Source: Cyathus striatus
Lineage: Eukaryota > Basidiomycota > Agaricomycetes > Agaricales > Nidulariaceae
Reading direction: 5' to 3'
NCBI GenBank assembly: GCA_025738555.1
Contig: JAOVFP010000001.1
Span: 4,030,001-4,094,000 of the forward strand
DNA: 64,000 nucleotides
Shown here piece after piece: positions 1 through 12,536 of the stretch. The notes under the pieces are model-generated. The model made no database searches and was not told the DNA's origin. It saw nothing but the letters and a program-made list of their open reading frames with translations. A program made the position numbers and the translations under genes. Every line of letters begins with the position of its first letter. Position 1 is the stretch's first letter.

Positions 1-3000
1 GACAAGGACAATGACCTTCCGATGGCTACTGCTTCGCCCTCAGAATCAGAAGACTCTGTAACTGAAGCCTCAAATACGAAAGGAAAGGCTCCCATTAAAG
101 TGCATACTTCAACACACAAACCAAAGCCTTCTCAACATGTATGCGAGGCTGCAGAGTTTGAAATAAGCTCGAGAGCTGCTAGAAAGCCACAGAAGAAGAA
201 GCACCCTGCTTCTGGAAGTCCAAAGTCGTCACATCAGCCTCCAAAGAAAACCTCTTTGGTTGCTTCTAGTGAGGAACTTCAGGTGGACACCAAAAAGGAA
301 CTGAGTGAAGACACAGAGAGGGAACTCAGTGGACCTGACAACACAGATCTTACATATGAGAAGTTGAAGCAAATGGGTGATAATGATCATGCAGTACATT
401 GTTCTATTTATGTTCTACTTCTAATTACTGACAATGTATATTCTTCAGGCTAGTCTTCCTTGTAATAAGGAAGAATTAACTGCTGATGTTTGCCTCATCT
501 TCCGTCGTGACAAGACATACAAGAACCCCAATACCAATAAAATCCTTGATGGTAATTGGTGTATGTTATGTCTGTAAGTATCTGATTTCATTTTTATTTA
601 TTTGTCGTATTAACGAGTTTTGAAGTGAAAAAAGCCCTGGTAACCCAAAGTGCTTCCTTACTGGAAGCACCAGTACTCTTTGTACACATATTGCATGGTA
701 AGCTAATCCATAAATTGTTTACTATGTGTCTAATATTCTACTTTACTGTAGACATCACATTGAAGAGTACATAAAGTGCTGCAAAACAGTTGGCATTGAG
801 CCTAATGCTTGTGCATTATCTAAACTTCCTTCTGCAGCAAGTGAAGGGTAAGCTTTATTATTTAATTTGTTTATCTAATTCTAATTGGTTTGAAGTGGTA
901 TGACACAGGGCACACTCGACTCTATGGTTAAACAGGTGCCAAAACCTCCTGCATTTTCATGGAATGGCTTATTTGACCACATTATTGAGGTGATTGTTTG
1001 TGAGGATGAGGTATGTGACCTGTAGTAAGAACTTTTATTATATTTACTTATTCTTCTATAGGCATTTCAATTGGTAGATAGAGGCAGTTTTCAATATCTA
1101 CTTTGATACTGCCACCCCTCTATTGCAGAAAGCGATATCCCTCACTGCAATATATTGCGAAATGAGATTATACATCGATCTTCTTTCGCTATGGATATTG
1201 TTAAAGGGATTTTGAACAGCATCCCTAGCAAAACATCACTCACATTCAACTTGTGGACTTCTGCAACTGGGGATCCGCATATTTCAATAACAGGTCACTA
1301 TATTTATTCTCCACCTGACCGACCTGATGATTGGGAATTGCAAGATGAACAGCTTGCATTTGAGACCATTGAGGGTTGTCACAACAGTGTGAACATCGCA
1401 GCAGTTATTATGCACACTATTGACAGGTATAATCTTTATGGAAAGGTATGTAATTAGTTTTTAGTACATTATATTGTTTGTACTCATGACTTTATATACA
1501 GCTTGGATGGATTACAAGTGATGGGGCATCAGTTAATAGGACGACAATTCAGGAGCTCAAGAAACTTCTGAGCTTTAGTGATATTGAGTGGACTGCAAAA
1601 GAACATGATATTTTGTAAGTGTGCTACTACTTTACACTTAGTAATTGTTCTAATTATTTAATAAATGTATGGAGCATGCTGTCCACTTGTCTGCAAAGCA
1701 CTTTGTTCAGACTATCACTCCTGCATCACCTAGCATGATTAATAAAAAGATCAAGGCTGCTCTTAAGAAGTCAAGTTGTAAAGGTGATCTTGACCTTGAT
1801 GAACTTGACAAAGAGCTCACCAAAATTGATCTTGAGGCTGAGAATGAAGGCGAGGGTGATGGCAAGGATGAAGTTGAAGTTGAGGGCAAAGCTGGAGGTA
1901 AAGATGATGGTGATGACGACTTCACCTTTCAAGCCGGCGACTCGCTTGGAAAGGCACTAGCCTTAGTGAAACAGGTATGTCTATAATTTGGCTATTTTAT
2001 ATTCTAAATAGCTTATTCAAATTATAGATCCGTAAATCTCCTCAAGCCCATGCATACTTCAAGTTGACATGCACTCAAGTTGATATCAAGCCACTTGAGC
2101 TATTACTTTGGATTCATACATGATGGGCTTCTCTATATAAGTTCTTGGAGCACTTCACATTCTTGAGAAAGGTAAGTATCATTATTATAAAAGCTAGTTC
2201 AATTCTAACAATATGTTAGGGTGTTGATCAGTTTGTGCTCCTCGCTAATGAAAGTGAGGAGGTTCCAGATCTCCCAAAACAACACCTCTATTCAGACTTC
2301 AAAATGTCGAAGTGGGACTGGAAACGACTGGATACTATGAAAGAAGTATTACGTGTAAGTGTTAATTTAGTAGCTTGATATTTAATTCAATCACATTGAT
2401 TTGATTCTTTAGGAACCGGCAAAAGTGCAACAGACATTTTCAAAAGTTCGTTCCCCCACTGTATGGCATATCATACCCAGTCTTGAGTATATCATCCAGC
2501 ACTGGGAGTCTATGATTTCAAAGCCAAATTTCAGCGATGTAAAACTGGCTTTACAACAAGGCATTCACAATCTCAAGAAGTGGTATCATCATGTAGAAGA
2601 TACATCCACAGCCTACTTTATCTGTTTAGGTATGTAGTTATTTTTATATTCATGAGTAGGGATCTTATTATTTTGTTCTGAAGTTCTCAATCCAAAAATA
2701 AAGAACATGTACTTCCACCGCTGCTGGAAGAATTCCGAGTATCAGGAAGGAATGAGAAGACTTGAGGCAGTCATAGGTAACATTTTTTATATTCTTCATG
2801 GTCTTCATATACTGATGTACAACTTACTTCAGTTTGACGAGTATCACAAACCACCTGAAGATTTTGTTGCAGAATCTTCTACTCGTAAATGTGTGTCATG
2901 TTTCTATATTTATAGAGTTCACAAGAATACTTATTATTATTTCATCCAGCTCGAAACACTGCATCCTCGAGTAAAACAGACCCGATGATGTATGGCAGCT

Positions 3001-3855
3001 CATATCTTCTCGATGCCATGCAGTCTTATCAGAAGGAAGAGATGGCACTTTCAAATTCTTGTGCCAAGTTGGAACAGTACCTCTCTTCGGGTCTGGAGCC
3101 AAAAAAACTTCAAGATGTTGTTGGTTGGTGGGGAGTAAGTAATTTATATCTTTCTTTTCTAATCTATTATTGACATATATTACTTTTAGCGGCAGAGTGA
3201 TAGGAAGTATCCTACACTCAAGCATATGGCACGTGACTACTTAGCGATTCAGGGATCTGCTACCCCTTCTGAATGAGCTTTCAGCAGTAGTGGGATCATG
3301 GATGTTGCATGTCATAATCGACTTACACCTGAAATTTTCGGCACTCTGCAAATCCTCAAAAGTGCCTATTGAAATGGGCACATCTCTGCTTCTGAGCAAG
3401 CAGCTGAGCACATCAAAGCATTGATTGCTGAGCTATATGGTGAGCAGAATGATGCTGAGCCTGATATAGAGCTGGAGCTGGAGCCAGAGCCAGAGCCTGA
3501 TAAAGACTGAATTCATTGTAGATTGTAGTGCATACATAGTATTCTACATTATGTACTTCACTCAATAAAAATTTGTTTAGTTTTCTCATATTCTGATATT
3601 TCTTCAAGGCTAAGTAGGTTTTTACTGGATAGTATGACTTATTCAATGAGTTGGCATCACTTGTCTCCCATAGTAAAATATTAAAGTCCAGTTTATGGTT
3701 CAAATACCTTTTGAACCTGAACCAAACCTATATGAACCTGAACCATAGATTTGGTCCATGGTTCAGACATTTCAGCTGAACTGGGGCTAAAGTCCAGTTC
3801 TGGGTTCAGAGAAAAAGGTCTCTGAACCAGACTGAACCAGACTTTGACATCACTA
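1..3855 (+). mobile_element. hAT DNA transposon, copy 1 (5' end outside window)
   Basis: The right terminus ends in ACTTTGACATCACTA, the same inverted-repeat end as the complete hAT copy further right in the window. The 8 bases after it (TGCAGAAT) are the expected right target duplication, but the left end lies before base 1, so this cannot be confirmed. The body holds a multi-exon hAT transposase with several in-frame TGA codons. The element abuts a minus-strand gypsy remnant, so it inserted into older repeat DNA. Confidence 0.85.
22..3510 (+). pseudogene. hAT transposase, copy 1, inactivated
   Basis: Transposase of a cut-and-paste hAT element, read as about a dozen exons joined by short GT-AG introns. 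An acidic, serine-rich N-terminus (from ATG at 22) is followed by a BED-type zinc finger (CxxC then HxxxxH, split by introns). The RNase-H-like core comes next (FNLWTSATGDPHISITGHYI, then WITSDGASVN) and a Cys/His block beginning MEHAVHLSAKHF. It ends with the C-terminal dimerisation region (DYLAIQGSATPSE) and a Glu/Pro-rich tail. In-frame TGA codons lie at 2121-2123, 3274-3276 and 3370-3372; comparison with copy 2 suggests each was an arginine CGN codon. The start choice is uncertain because upstream sequence is outside the window. Family assignment is firm; loss of function is inferred from the stops. Confidence 0.85.
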
Positions 3856-3863
3856 TGCAGAAT

Positions 3864-4278
3864 GCCTCTGAGATCTGGATGCATGCAAGGAAGGTGTAAC
3901 AGGTACCAGAATTGTGTCAGAAGGCGAGGTAGTACCTCAGGTCAAGTCACAGATGCAGAGGGAGTGATGGAAATGATCATAACACATTACCGAAGAATTA
4001 ATGTACTTGTATCTCATTTTTTGCATGTTATTCATTGTTTTTGGGTTTTGTATAAGATGAAACTGCAAGCAGATAATGAGTAATGTGAAAGTTAAGAAAT
4101 AGAAGTAGGGCCAGGCTTATCCAGATAGCAGGAGTGGAACTCTTCAATGATATCCATAGTGTGTTCCAGTTCCATGGCCAGAAGCCATGAAAACTCTTCA
4201 TTGGTCCCTTCATACCCTAGCCAGTGTATATAGTACCTCAGTTTGCAATGCAAATGACAATCCAGTTTCAAGTCCAGA
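3864..4278 (-). pseudogene. Ty3/gypsy pol C-terminal remnant (chromodomain), minus strand
   Basis: The minus strand of 4092-4278 reads as the end of a gypsy integrase: LDCHLHCKLRYYIHWLGYEG, then NEEFSWLLAMELEHTMDIIEEF, ending at a TAA at 4092-4094. This matches the chromodomain and tail of the two other gypsy copies in the window. From 4091 down to 3864 I see only non-coding sequence, presumably downstream gypsy DNA. The fragment is cut at its coding 5' side by the foldback element tip and on the other side by hAT copy 1. It is an old relic on the opposite strand to the other gypsy elements. Confidence 0.7.
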
Positions 4279-4288
4279 GGGGTGTTAG

Positions 4289-4950
4289 TGTCATATCCCG
4301 TATCGCCTACCTCCGGACCCCTATGCTCTTACTCCACCTTTCCCTTTGTTTACTCCAGACTTTGATTATGTTCTTAATATTACTTATTGATTACTGTACA
4401 TAGATTACTCTTGTTTCCTTTCTTCCATTCTACTGAGCTATCCCCTCAGTAATGTAGTATACATATCATAGTGAGTCACTTATCATTCTTAAGTGCGCCA
4501 CTATCAGTTTTACTTTACACTGCCTTACATGCTCACTTCTCTGATGCATTTTATTATGTTTAATTAGTTATAGTCTTCATTCTACGTATGCCTACCCTGA
4601 CTGTACTTCTCCACTGGCCTTGGCCAGCAGCCTTTACTTACTCTGAGTCTCCAGTATTTAAGTAGTACTTGATTTGTACTTAGTCCTCAGTTTCATATTG
4701 AACTACATCCTCACCCTTTCGTCTGACTTGAGTTACACCTCTCGTCTTCTGTCTCTCGTCTTCTCCAAAGGGCTTGCCCTTACTCCGAAATCCAGGACTG
4801 GGAATCCCAGGGGCGCAGCACATAAGCTGAAGCCGAAGTCCTACCCCTGAGTTGTCGTTCTCTGCCTTCGTCTATTACTCACCCCTCATTTCTCCACAGT
4901 CACCCTCTCGTACTCCGCTGCCAAGTCAGGCTAGGGGCATGGTCGTGACA
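4289..4950 (+). repeat. 5' LTR of the gypsy element
   Basis: 662 bp, same length as the 3' LTR. I count about 30 single-base differences between the two by eye, all in CG versus TG or CA configuration. An open frame crosses the LTR end into gag, but the first ATG in gag context is downstream at 5002. Confidence 0.95.
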
Positions 4951-5543
4951 GTATATGAAACTACCACCTTGGATTCCTCACATAATACTTTTCTTTCTCT
5001 CATGGCTACCTGCACGCAGACTCAGACTGCACATGCTAGGAGCCATGAACAGCAGCAAAATGATGTGCGCCGTAGCAATCGTCTAGCTGCTCAGCAAGCC
5101 CGTGAACGTAACACTGCTAACACGCCTTGTCGTGTTGACTCTGCTCCACCTCTCTCTTGGTGGAATGCCCCACCCTCAGCTAGTGCTCTCGTCTCTGGAG
5201 GAATTACCTCCACTCATTGTGCAGCTCGTGAACTTCAGCCGGTTCACAGCAATCAATTGCATGCACCTCGACCAATCCTGTTGAGTATTCCTTTCGACCC
5301 CACTCTCATCTCCAACGTGTCCATCGAACCAGTGGATACTCAGATTTCTCCGGAAGGTGCAGCTGCATGCCAGCAGCAAGCATCCATAGCCACTTCACCA
5401 CCTGCCTAACAGCCTGTAGCCTCAGGCAGTGGAGGACCTCCTCCACCTCCACCTCCTTCTGGTGGTAATTCTGCCGGAGTTGGAAACAACGACCCTCCAG
5501 ATGATAATGGAGACGATGGTGACTGACCCGGAGGTGATAGTGA

Positions 5544-5884
5544 TATTGGAGCGCAAGCGTTGCTTATGCAATCCATGCGCTATTGATGCACCATACTGTT
5601 TAGGCAGGATGCCGCACTCTCCTTGCCAATTGATCTGGTATGACTTAGTAATAAAATTTTCCGATCTATTCTTTTATATAAGTAGATTACAAAGTCATCC
5701 GCTCTCCTCAGTTGTCTCTTGACTTACGAGAACTGAGGTGAGCTGGACTTATGCCATTTAGATATACTATTTACTTACATTCATTACCTATTGTAGTGCA
5801 TACTATTCTATAGGTAATATATGAGTTGTCTCTTGACTTACGAGAACTGAGTGCATACTATTCTATAGGCACGTCATTCTAATA
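5544..5884 (+). repeat. Copia 5' LTR (341 bp)
   Basis: Matches the 3' LTR except for 114 extra bases starting near 5740. The extra segment is bounded by two copies of a 27-bp sequence beginning GTTGTCTCTTGACTTACGAG. The shorter 3' LTR therefore looks like a deletion by recombination between these repeats. Other differences from the 3' LTR are few and mostly at CpG sites. Confidence 0.88.
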
Positions 5885-5952
5885 GGTTATGGGCCCTGCC
5901 CCTGCCAATTGAACTGCAGAAATTTCGAATACTTAACACGAATTACTCAATT

Positions 5953-8900
5953 ATGTCGTCAACTACTTCAAACGCTGGCCTTGTGAATTTCTCCCAGGCT
6001 GTTGATAGGTTTGACAGCTCGGGTGAGAATTGGGTTATGTTTCAGACCCGATTCGAGGGTGCCATGAGGGCACAGAAGGTGTGGAAGCATTTTACTGGAC
6101 AAGCAAAGAAGCCAGCGGAGGATTCCTCAGAGTTTGAAGCATGGCAAGAAAAGGAGGACCTGGCGTCCCACTTGCTGATGCAGAAACTGCCCGACTCGAT
6201 ACTTGCGAAGTACATGTCGAGGCCCTCCGTGGCCCAGAGGTGGTCTGGGATCGTGTCAGAGTTCACGAGCAAGTCCATGTTAATGCAAAACAACCTTCGT
6301 ATGAAATTCCAAGCCATGTGTTATAGGGACGGAGCGAATCTTCATGATGAATTTAACTGGGTGAATATGGAATATGAGAAGTTGAAGGCTTTGGGTATTA
6401 TGGTGACAGATGACGATTACAGAAGTCTTATTATTAACTTCTTGAAGCCGCTACCAGACTTATCCACCTATATCTCTCAGATTGATGCCAATATACGAGC
6501 CATTGTTGCTGCAATTGAAGGCACTGATACAGAAAGTGCTTTGATTGCGGACATATCCACTACGACGAGTGCTACAGACACTACTACAGCAACTAAATCT
6601 CCCGCATCGACATCCTCCCAAGACACTAAGCCTCCCACAAAGCACCTCCCCACAAAGCTAAAGCCAGACTACATGATCCATCTTGTTCTCCAAGAATGGG
6701 ATCGGGTTTATGGTGACCGAAAGCCTAAAGGAGTTGGGAAAGCTAAAGATGCCGATTCTAATGGAGTTGCTGCATATAGCACAATGGCTAGTGAGAAACC
6801 TGGCTCGCGCACTGGTGGAGGTCGTTGTCAAAAGGATCACCGCAAGAAGGGAACACACGCCACTGGTGAATGCTGGAATTGTGGAGGCCGTGGACACAAG
6901 CAAGACCAATGTCCATCCCCGAAAAAGGATAATGGGAAGGATGGGCAAGATGGTAACACATCAAACTCCCAACCCAAATCCTCATCGGGACGCAACAATA
7001 AAGGCTCTGCATTGACAGCAGCAAGCTTGGATGAGATAGCTGGCGTGTGGACAGCCTTCATCGCTGATGATGATGAAGAAGGAGCAGCAGGCGTCACACC
7101 CGGTGTTAACAACCCTACACCCCTGACTATGGAGATTAAAATGTCAGATCTGGTATTGGATGCAGCAATGGCTGCAGCTGCGGGCATGAAGATCGAACCA
7201 TGTGATTTATATGACTCAGGCACCTCACACCATATGTCACCATTCCACGAAGACTTCGTAACTTTTACCACTATTGCTCCACGTTCATTAACCGCAGCAA
7301 ATCAACAGATTTTTAAGGCTGAGGGGATTGGTGATGTTATATTGTCAGTCCCAAACGGTTGCGATAAGGTTAAAATACATCTCACCAATGTATTATACAC
7401 CCCATTGCTTGGTTTCTGCCTCATCTCGATTGGAAGAATCGATGACGCGGGGTATTATTCAATCTTTGGGGGTGGTGAATGCGAGTTCAGACGAACTAAG
7501 GCAGGCGAGGCGATAGGTTGCATACTGAAGACACATGGATTATACATGGTGACTAGGAGTGCACAGGCCACAGCAGCAGTAGACTCCTCGACAACAAAGC
7601 TGTCCGTGATGGAACTACACCGGAGGATGGGCCATATTGCCCCACGTGCAGCTCAGGAACTGGTTAGGAAGGGGCTGGTTAGCGGTATTGAGATTGTAGA
7701 CTCAGATGAACCGGTACAATGTGATATATGTGTCCAAGCGAAGGCCTCACGCAAGCCTATACCAAAGGAGAGAGTGGGTACGCAAGCTACATCATTTGGG
7801 GAAGAGGTTCACTTGGATATTTGGGGACCAGCGGACATTGAAACCCTAGGCCATTGTTGATACTTCATCAGTTTTACAGATGACTACTCTCGGTGGACGA
7901 CGATTTACCTGTTATGCAAGAAAGACGAAGTGTTTACATCCTTTAAAAGTCTCATGGCTTGGGTTGATACTCACTTGAAAACACGTGTGAAGTGTCTGCG
8001 CTCAGATCGAGGAGGGGAATATCTATCAGATGAATTTCGTCAGTATCTTGACCAGCACAGTATCCAACAGAAACTTACTGTTCATGACACCCCAGAGGAA
8101 AATGGTGTATCGGAATGCCTTAACTGCACCCTACTGGAAAAGGTACGAGCCATGTTACTGACAGCTGAACTACCAAACTTCTTGTGGGGTGAAGCACTTC
8201 TACATGCCGTATTTCTAAAGAACCGCACATCCACAAAGGCATTGAATGGCAAGACACCATATGAACTGGTTGAGGGTACAATACCATACCTTGGGAAGTT
8301 GCCATTATGGGGATGTAGGGTGTGGGTACACGATCCGAATGATAGCAAGATTAATGCTCACGCACGTGAAGGCCGCTGGGTTGGATATGACTTGCACAGC
8401 AATGGACACCGCATTTACTGGATGGACAAGTGGAGTGTCGGTGTGGAACGCTCAGTATTCTTTTCCGAGTCAGAGGTTCCTATTGGAGTGTTGGATGACG
8501 TTGTGCTCGAGGGGGAGGGAAAGTCAGATGGTGAATACGATCCCAATGTTGATGGGTCTCAGGGGGAGGAGGATAATCAGGGGGAGGAAGAGAGTCAGAA
8601 TGAGCAAACCAGAGCTGAGCATATACTCGACATACCTGATACCCCAGCAAACTCATCTCTCCCAGCTATCCCAGACCAGACCCGACCCCAGCGCAATCGA
8701 AAACCTTCTCAATATGTTCGCAATATACAAGCTGGCATTGGTACTACGACAATCCGTAAATCTCCACGTAATGTGCTACCAAAAGGCATGCAATTGCCTG
8801 GAGGTTTTGAGGAAGTGGATGAGGCACCGCAGATGGAGGAAGAGATAGACGGGCTAGCAATGGCAGCGGCCATGGCAGATGCTCATGGGCTTGAACCACG

Positions 8901-10464
8901 ATCTTTTGCGGAAGCGAAACGAAGCCCTGACTGGCCGCGCTGGGAGGAAGCAATGTTGGAGGAGCAGACCGCACTTGAGGTGCATGGGACTTGGACTCTT
9001 GAAGTCCCACCACGAGGTGCTAACATAGTAGGCTGCTGCTGGGTATATGCTGTTAAAAGAGATATGGATGGAAATATCCAGTGATATCGGGCTCACCTAG
9101 TTGCTCAAGGCTTTTCTCAAGTCCCTGGAGTTGACTTCTTCGACACGTATGCTCCATTCGCGAAGATGGCATCCATTCGAGTCATCCTTGCCTATGCCAC
9201 ACGATTAAACTTCGAGATACATCAGGTGGATGTGAAAAGCGCCTACCTGAATGGCAACTTCAAGGAAAATGAGGTAATTTATATGAAATTACCACCTGGC
9301 CTACACCTCACTTCAGACCCCAACAAAGTCTTGCGCCTTCTTCGCCCACTGTATGGTTTAAAACAGAGCGGTCGTCACTGGTACAAGAAACTGAATGCCA
9401 TCTTGAAGGGACATCTTGGGATGTTGCAGTGCGAGGTAGATCAGGCAGTATTCTACCGTGTTAATGAGAAGGGAACAATTATCATCACAGCCCATGTCAA
9501 TGATCTCACCATCGCGACATCATCCATGATTCTGATGAAGGAGGTAAAAGGAGCCCTGCAGAAGGAAGTAGAGATTTCAGATATGGGTGAGATACACTGG
9601 ATTCTTGGGTTCGCAGTGCACCGAGACCGAGATGAACATACCTTATCCCTATCCCAGAAGGCCTACATCGACTCAATTCTTGAACGTTTTGGGTTTACAG
9701 ATGTAAAGCCACAAGCAATGCCGATGAGCCCTGGCCTGCGACTATCAAAATCCCAATCCCCCCAGACTGCGGAGGAGTTTGCACGCATGAAGAACAAACC
9801 GTATCGCGAAGTGGTGGGTTCCCTCCAATATCTGTCGCTGGGGACAAGACCAGATATCACCTATGCCGTCGGTCAGCTCGCGAGTTTTAACGAGAATCCA
9901 GGTCTAGCACACTGGCAAGCAGTGGCTGCTGTTTATGCTTACCTGGCTGGGACACGAGATTTCGAGCTCACTTTCGGGCACAAGTCTTTGGACCTTGAGG
10001 GATATGGCGACGCGGATGGGAGCAATTTGGAACATAGGAGGGCGGTTTCGGGCTATGCTTTCTTGATAGATGGGGGAGCTGTATCATGGAGTTCAAAGAG
10101 ACAAGACCTTATCACACTGTCAATGACTGAAGCCAAGTATGTGGCAGCTACCCACACTGCCAAGGAAGCACTTTGGCTTCGCACCCTGATTGGACAGCTG
10201 TTTGGAAGCATCTCAGGACCTACAACCCTCTATGGTGACAACCAATCTGCTATCGCACTTACCAAGGATCAACAGTATCATGCACGAACCAAGCATATCG
10301 ATATTCGTTTTCATTTTATTCGCTGGATCGTTGATGAAGGAAAGATCAAGTTAGTCTATTGCCCAATGGATGATATGGTCGCAGATACCTTGACCAAGGC
10401 ATTACCGAGTGCCAAGGTAAAGCACTTCGCGACCAAATTGGGATTGAGGGCGCGCAAGGATTGA
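5953..10464 (+). pseudogene. Copia Gag-Pol polyprotein, two nonsense codons
   Basis: Single-frame polyprotein in Ty1/copia order. Gag starts at MSSTTSNAGLV and has a CCHC knuckle (CWNCGGRGHKQDQC, near 6871). The protease has DSGTSHH (near 7216). The GAG-pre-integrase region has LHRRMGH and CDICVQAKA. The integrase has the Asp/Asp/Glu triad visible in LDIWGP, RSDRGGEY and NGVSE. Reverse transcriptase follows (DVKSAYLNG, LYGLKQS), then RNase H (SMTEAKYVA, GDNQSAIAL). TGA codons at 7858-7860 and 9082-9084 break the frame. The catalytic RT motif reads HVND at 9493-9504 instead of the usual xVDD. These lesions all fit CpG C-to-T change. Non-functional. Confidence 0.92.
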
Positions 10465-10471
10465 GGGGGAG

Positions 10472-10698
10472 TGTTGGAGCACAAGTGTTGCTTATGCAAT
10501 CCGTGCGCTATTGATGCACCATACTGTTTAGGCGGGATGCCGCACTCTCCTTGCCAATTGATCTGGTATGACTTAGTAATAAAATTTTCTGATCTATTCT
10601 TTTATATAAGTAGATTACAAAGTCATCCGCTCTCCTCAGTTGTCTCTTGACTTACGAGAACTGAGTGCATACTATTCTATAGGCACGTCATTCTAATA
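10472..10698 (+). repeat. Copia 3' LTR (227 bp)
   Basis: Begins TGTTGGAGC after a polypurine tract and ends TTCTAATA. It lacks the 114-bp internal duplication present in the 5' LTR. It is otherwise nearly identical, with mostly CG/TG/CA differences. Confidence 0.9.
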
Positions 10699-11945
10699 AG
10701 TAATGATGGTGATGGATCCGGAGATGATGGCAATGAGCCAGGGGATGATGATAATGAGCCAGGGGATGATGATGAGCAGGCAGGTGCCGGTGGCAATGGT
10801 CCTGGCGGACCAAATGGCCCCGGAGGTCCTCCCTCTGATCCCTCTGAGCCTCCTTCTAGGCCTCCCTCAAGGGATAACTATCACGACCCTCGTCGCCCAA
10901 CTGCAAGACCCCATTACAATTTCACCTGGGATGAAATCCTGGAAATGGTGGCCTCTGTGGCGGGTTATTTTGCCCTGCCACCACCACCTCCACCACCTCC
11001 TCCTCCCATTCGGGAGAAGAAGGTTAACCAGCCGGACAACTTCGACAGCTCCAACACGCTTAAACTGGAGCCTTTCATCATGCAAGTCTGCTTGGTGTTC
11101 CGGAACAACCCTCAGTTGTACCCGGACGACGCCTCTAAAGTCAACTATGCATTGACTTTCCTCCATGGCTCTGCCAGCAATCTGTTTGCCACTCATCTCG
11201 ATGATGATGCATATGAGCCATGGATGGACTCATGGGGCTATTTCGTTCAGCTACTCCAGACTCATTTCAGCCATACCAACCCAGTTGGTGAAGCTGAAAT
11301 TTGCATTTTCTCCCTCCACATGGAGGATAATCAGCGGCTCATGACTTATGAAATAAAGTTCAATGAATATGCCGCACTCTTGCCTTGGGACAATGCTGCC
11401 CTCAACTCGGCTTACTACTGTGGCCTTTGTCCTCGTTTGAAGGACTCTCTCTCTCATCGAGAGCAAGGCTGGCCCACGACCCTTGCCGGGACTAAGAAGG
11501 TAGCCCAGGGCTACAATCAGAGGCATTGGGAGTGCAACACCAAGTGCAACATTGAGGAGAAGCGCAGCAAGTCTGCTCCCAAGTCTTCGGAGAAGCCCAA
11601 GGGCAATCAGAATTCGAAGTCAACTTCGAATTCTTCCTCCTCCTCCAAGACTCCATCCTCCTCTACCTCCTCCTCTGCCTCTTCTACCTCCGCTTCATTT
11701 TCGGGGACACCCAAGAACAAGCAAAAGCAGAACCAGTCGAAGGCGCCAGACTTGACTGGGAAGCTTGGTTCTGATGGGAAACTCACCCTGGAGGAACGTA
11801 AACATTGCCTGGACCAGAAGCTTTGCCTGTTCTGTGGCAATGCCGGTCATCAGGCCAAGGACTGTCAAAAGGCAGCCTCTGCCGCCAAAGCCCATGTGGC
11901 CACTGCCACCTCTACCAAGGCAACTCCCTCGGCGAACTCGGCTGA

Positions 11946-12536
11946 GAGTTCGAAAAAATAGAGAGCGGCTCCAGTGACTCCGCACAGGCTGAGGGCCGTG
12001 TTAATCTCTCCTGTGCACCTAAGGAGATAAGACTAAATGCATCCGCTCTTTATGATCCCCAAGCTGTAAATATTCCTTTGACTTCATTTTCTCCAGCGCA
12101 GCTGGATATGCCTCTTTCCTTCCTTTCGCTCATTGATTCTAGTTCAACCCACTGTTTTGCTGACTCATTGTTTGTGAGGGAGCACAACCTCCCCACAACT
12201 CCGGTCCCTCCCATTGCACTGAAACTATTTGACGGTACCTTTAACTCCATACTTACAGAGAGTATATTATTATCTGTAACATTTCCTACTGGTGAATGCA
12301 TGGATATTTCATTCTATGTAACTCCGCTCGATTCTTCCTGCTCTGTGGTATTAGGATTTAACTGGCTCTCCCAACACAATCTGTTGATTGACTGGACTGA
12401 GACATATACTTGGCTTCCAAACCCCGGTTCTAGGAGAATCTTCTCTGTCTTTGTCGACACCTGCTCTGAAGGCTTCTGCCTCTTTGCAAACCCCTCCTTC
12501 ACCAGCTTCATCTTCTGTTCCTCCGTCAGACAATAG
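11946..12536 (+). pseudogene. Gypsy pol: aspartic protease region
   Basis: The frame is -1 relative to gag and open from 11946, overlapping the gag end by 16 nt at an A6 run. It reads through EFEKIESGSSDSAQ to the retropepsin core, FLSLIDSSSTHCF, and later CSVVLGFNWLSQHN. The usual Asp-Ser/Thr-Gly catalytic motif is DSS here (GAT TCT AGT at 12135-12143), so the glycine is lost. Downstream the protease frame and the reverse transcriptase frame differ by one base; the shift lies near 12390-12420. Identified from retropepsin motifs and position between gag and RT. Confidence 0.8.

Larger units (their letters stand above)
5544..10698 (+). mobile_element. Ty1/copia LTR retrotransposon nested in gypsy gag
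   Basis: The LTRs share TTGGAGC... through ...TTCTAATA. The 5' LTR starts TATTGG where the 3' LTR has TGTTGG. The putative 5-bp duplication is AGTGA (5539-5543) and AGTAA (10699-10703), one mismatch. Joining gag across the element restores a continuous reading frame, which supports the boundaries. The internal domain is one gag-pol frame of about 1,500 codons broken only by two TGA codons. A polypurine tract (TTGAGGGGGAG) sits at 10461-10471. Confidence 0.92.
5002..11961 (+). pseudogene. gag: Gypsy gag, split by the copia insertion
   Basis: Structural Gag of the Ty3/gypsy element. The first part (from ATG 5002, MATCTQTQTAH) is Gln/Ala/Pro-rich and carries in-frame stops at 5407-5409 (TAA) and 5524-5526 (TGA). 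It runs into the copia 5' LTR at 5544. It resumes after the copia duplication at 10704 in the same frame with a low-complexity Asp/Gly/Asn/Pro stretch and a poly-Pro run. The capsid-like region follows (NFDSSNTLKLEPFIMQVCLV onward) and ends with a serine-rich linker and a CCHC knuckle, CLFCGNAGHQAKDC, around 11823-11864. Gag ends at TAG 11959-11961, right after an A6 run. Assignment is firm. Confidence 0.9.

Noticed and set aside
6837..7271. Antisense frame over copia gag
   Set aside because: A shadow of the coding strand with no motif; unlike the gypsy antisense gene it has no splice structure or conserved layout.
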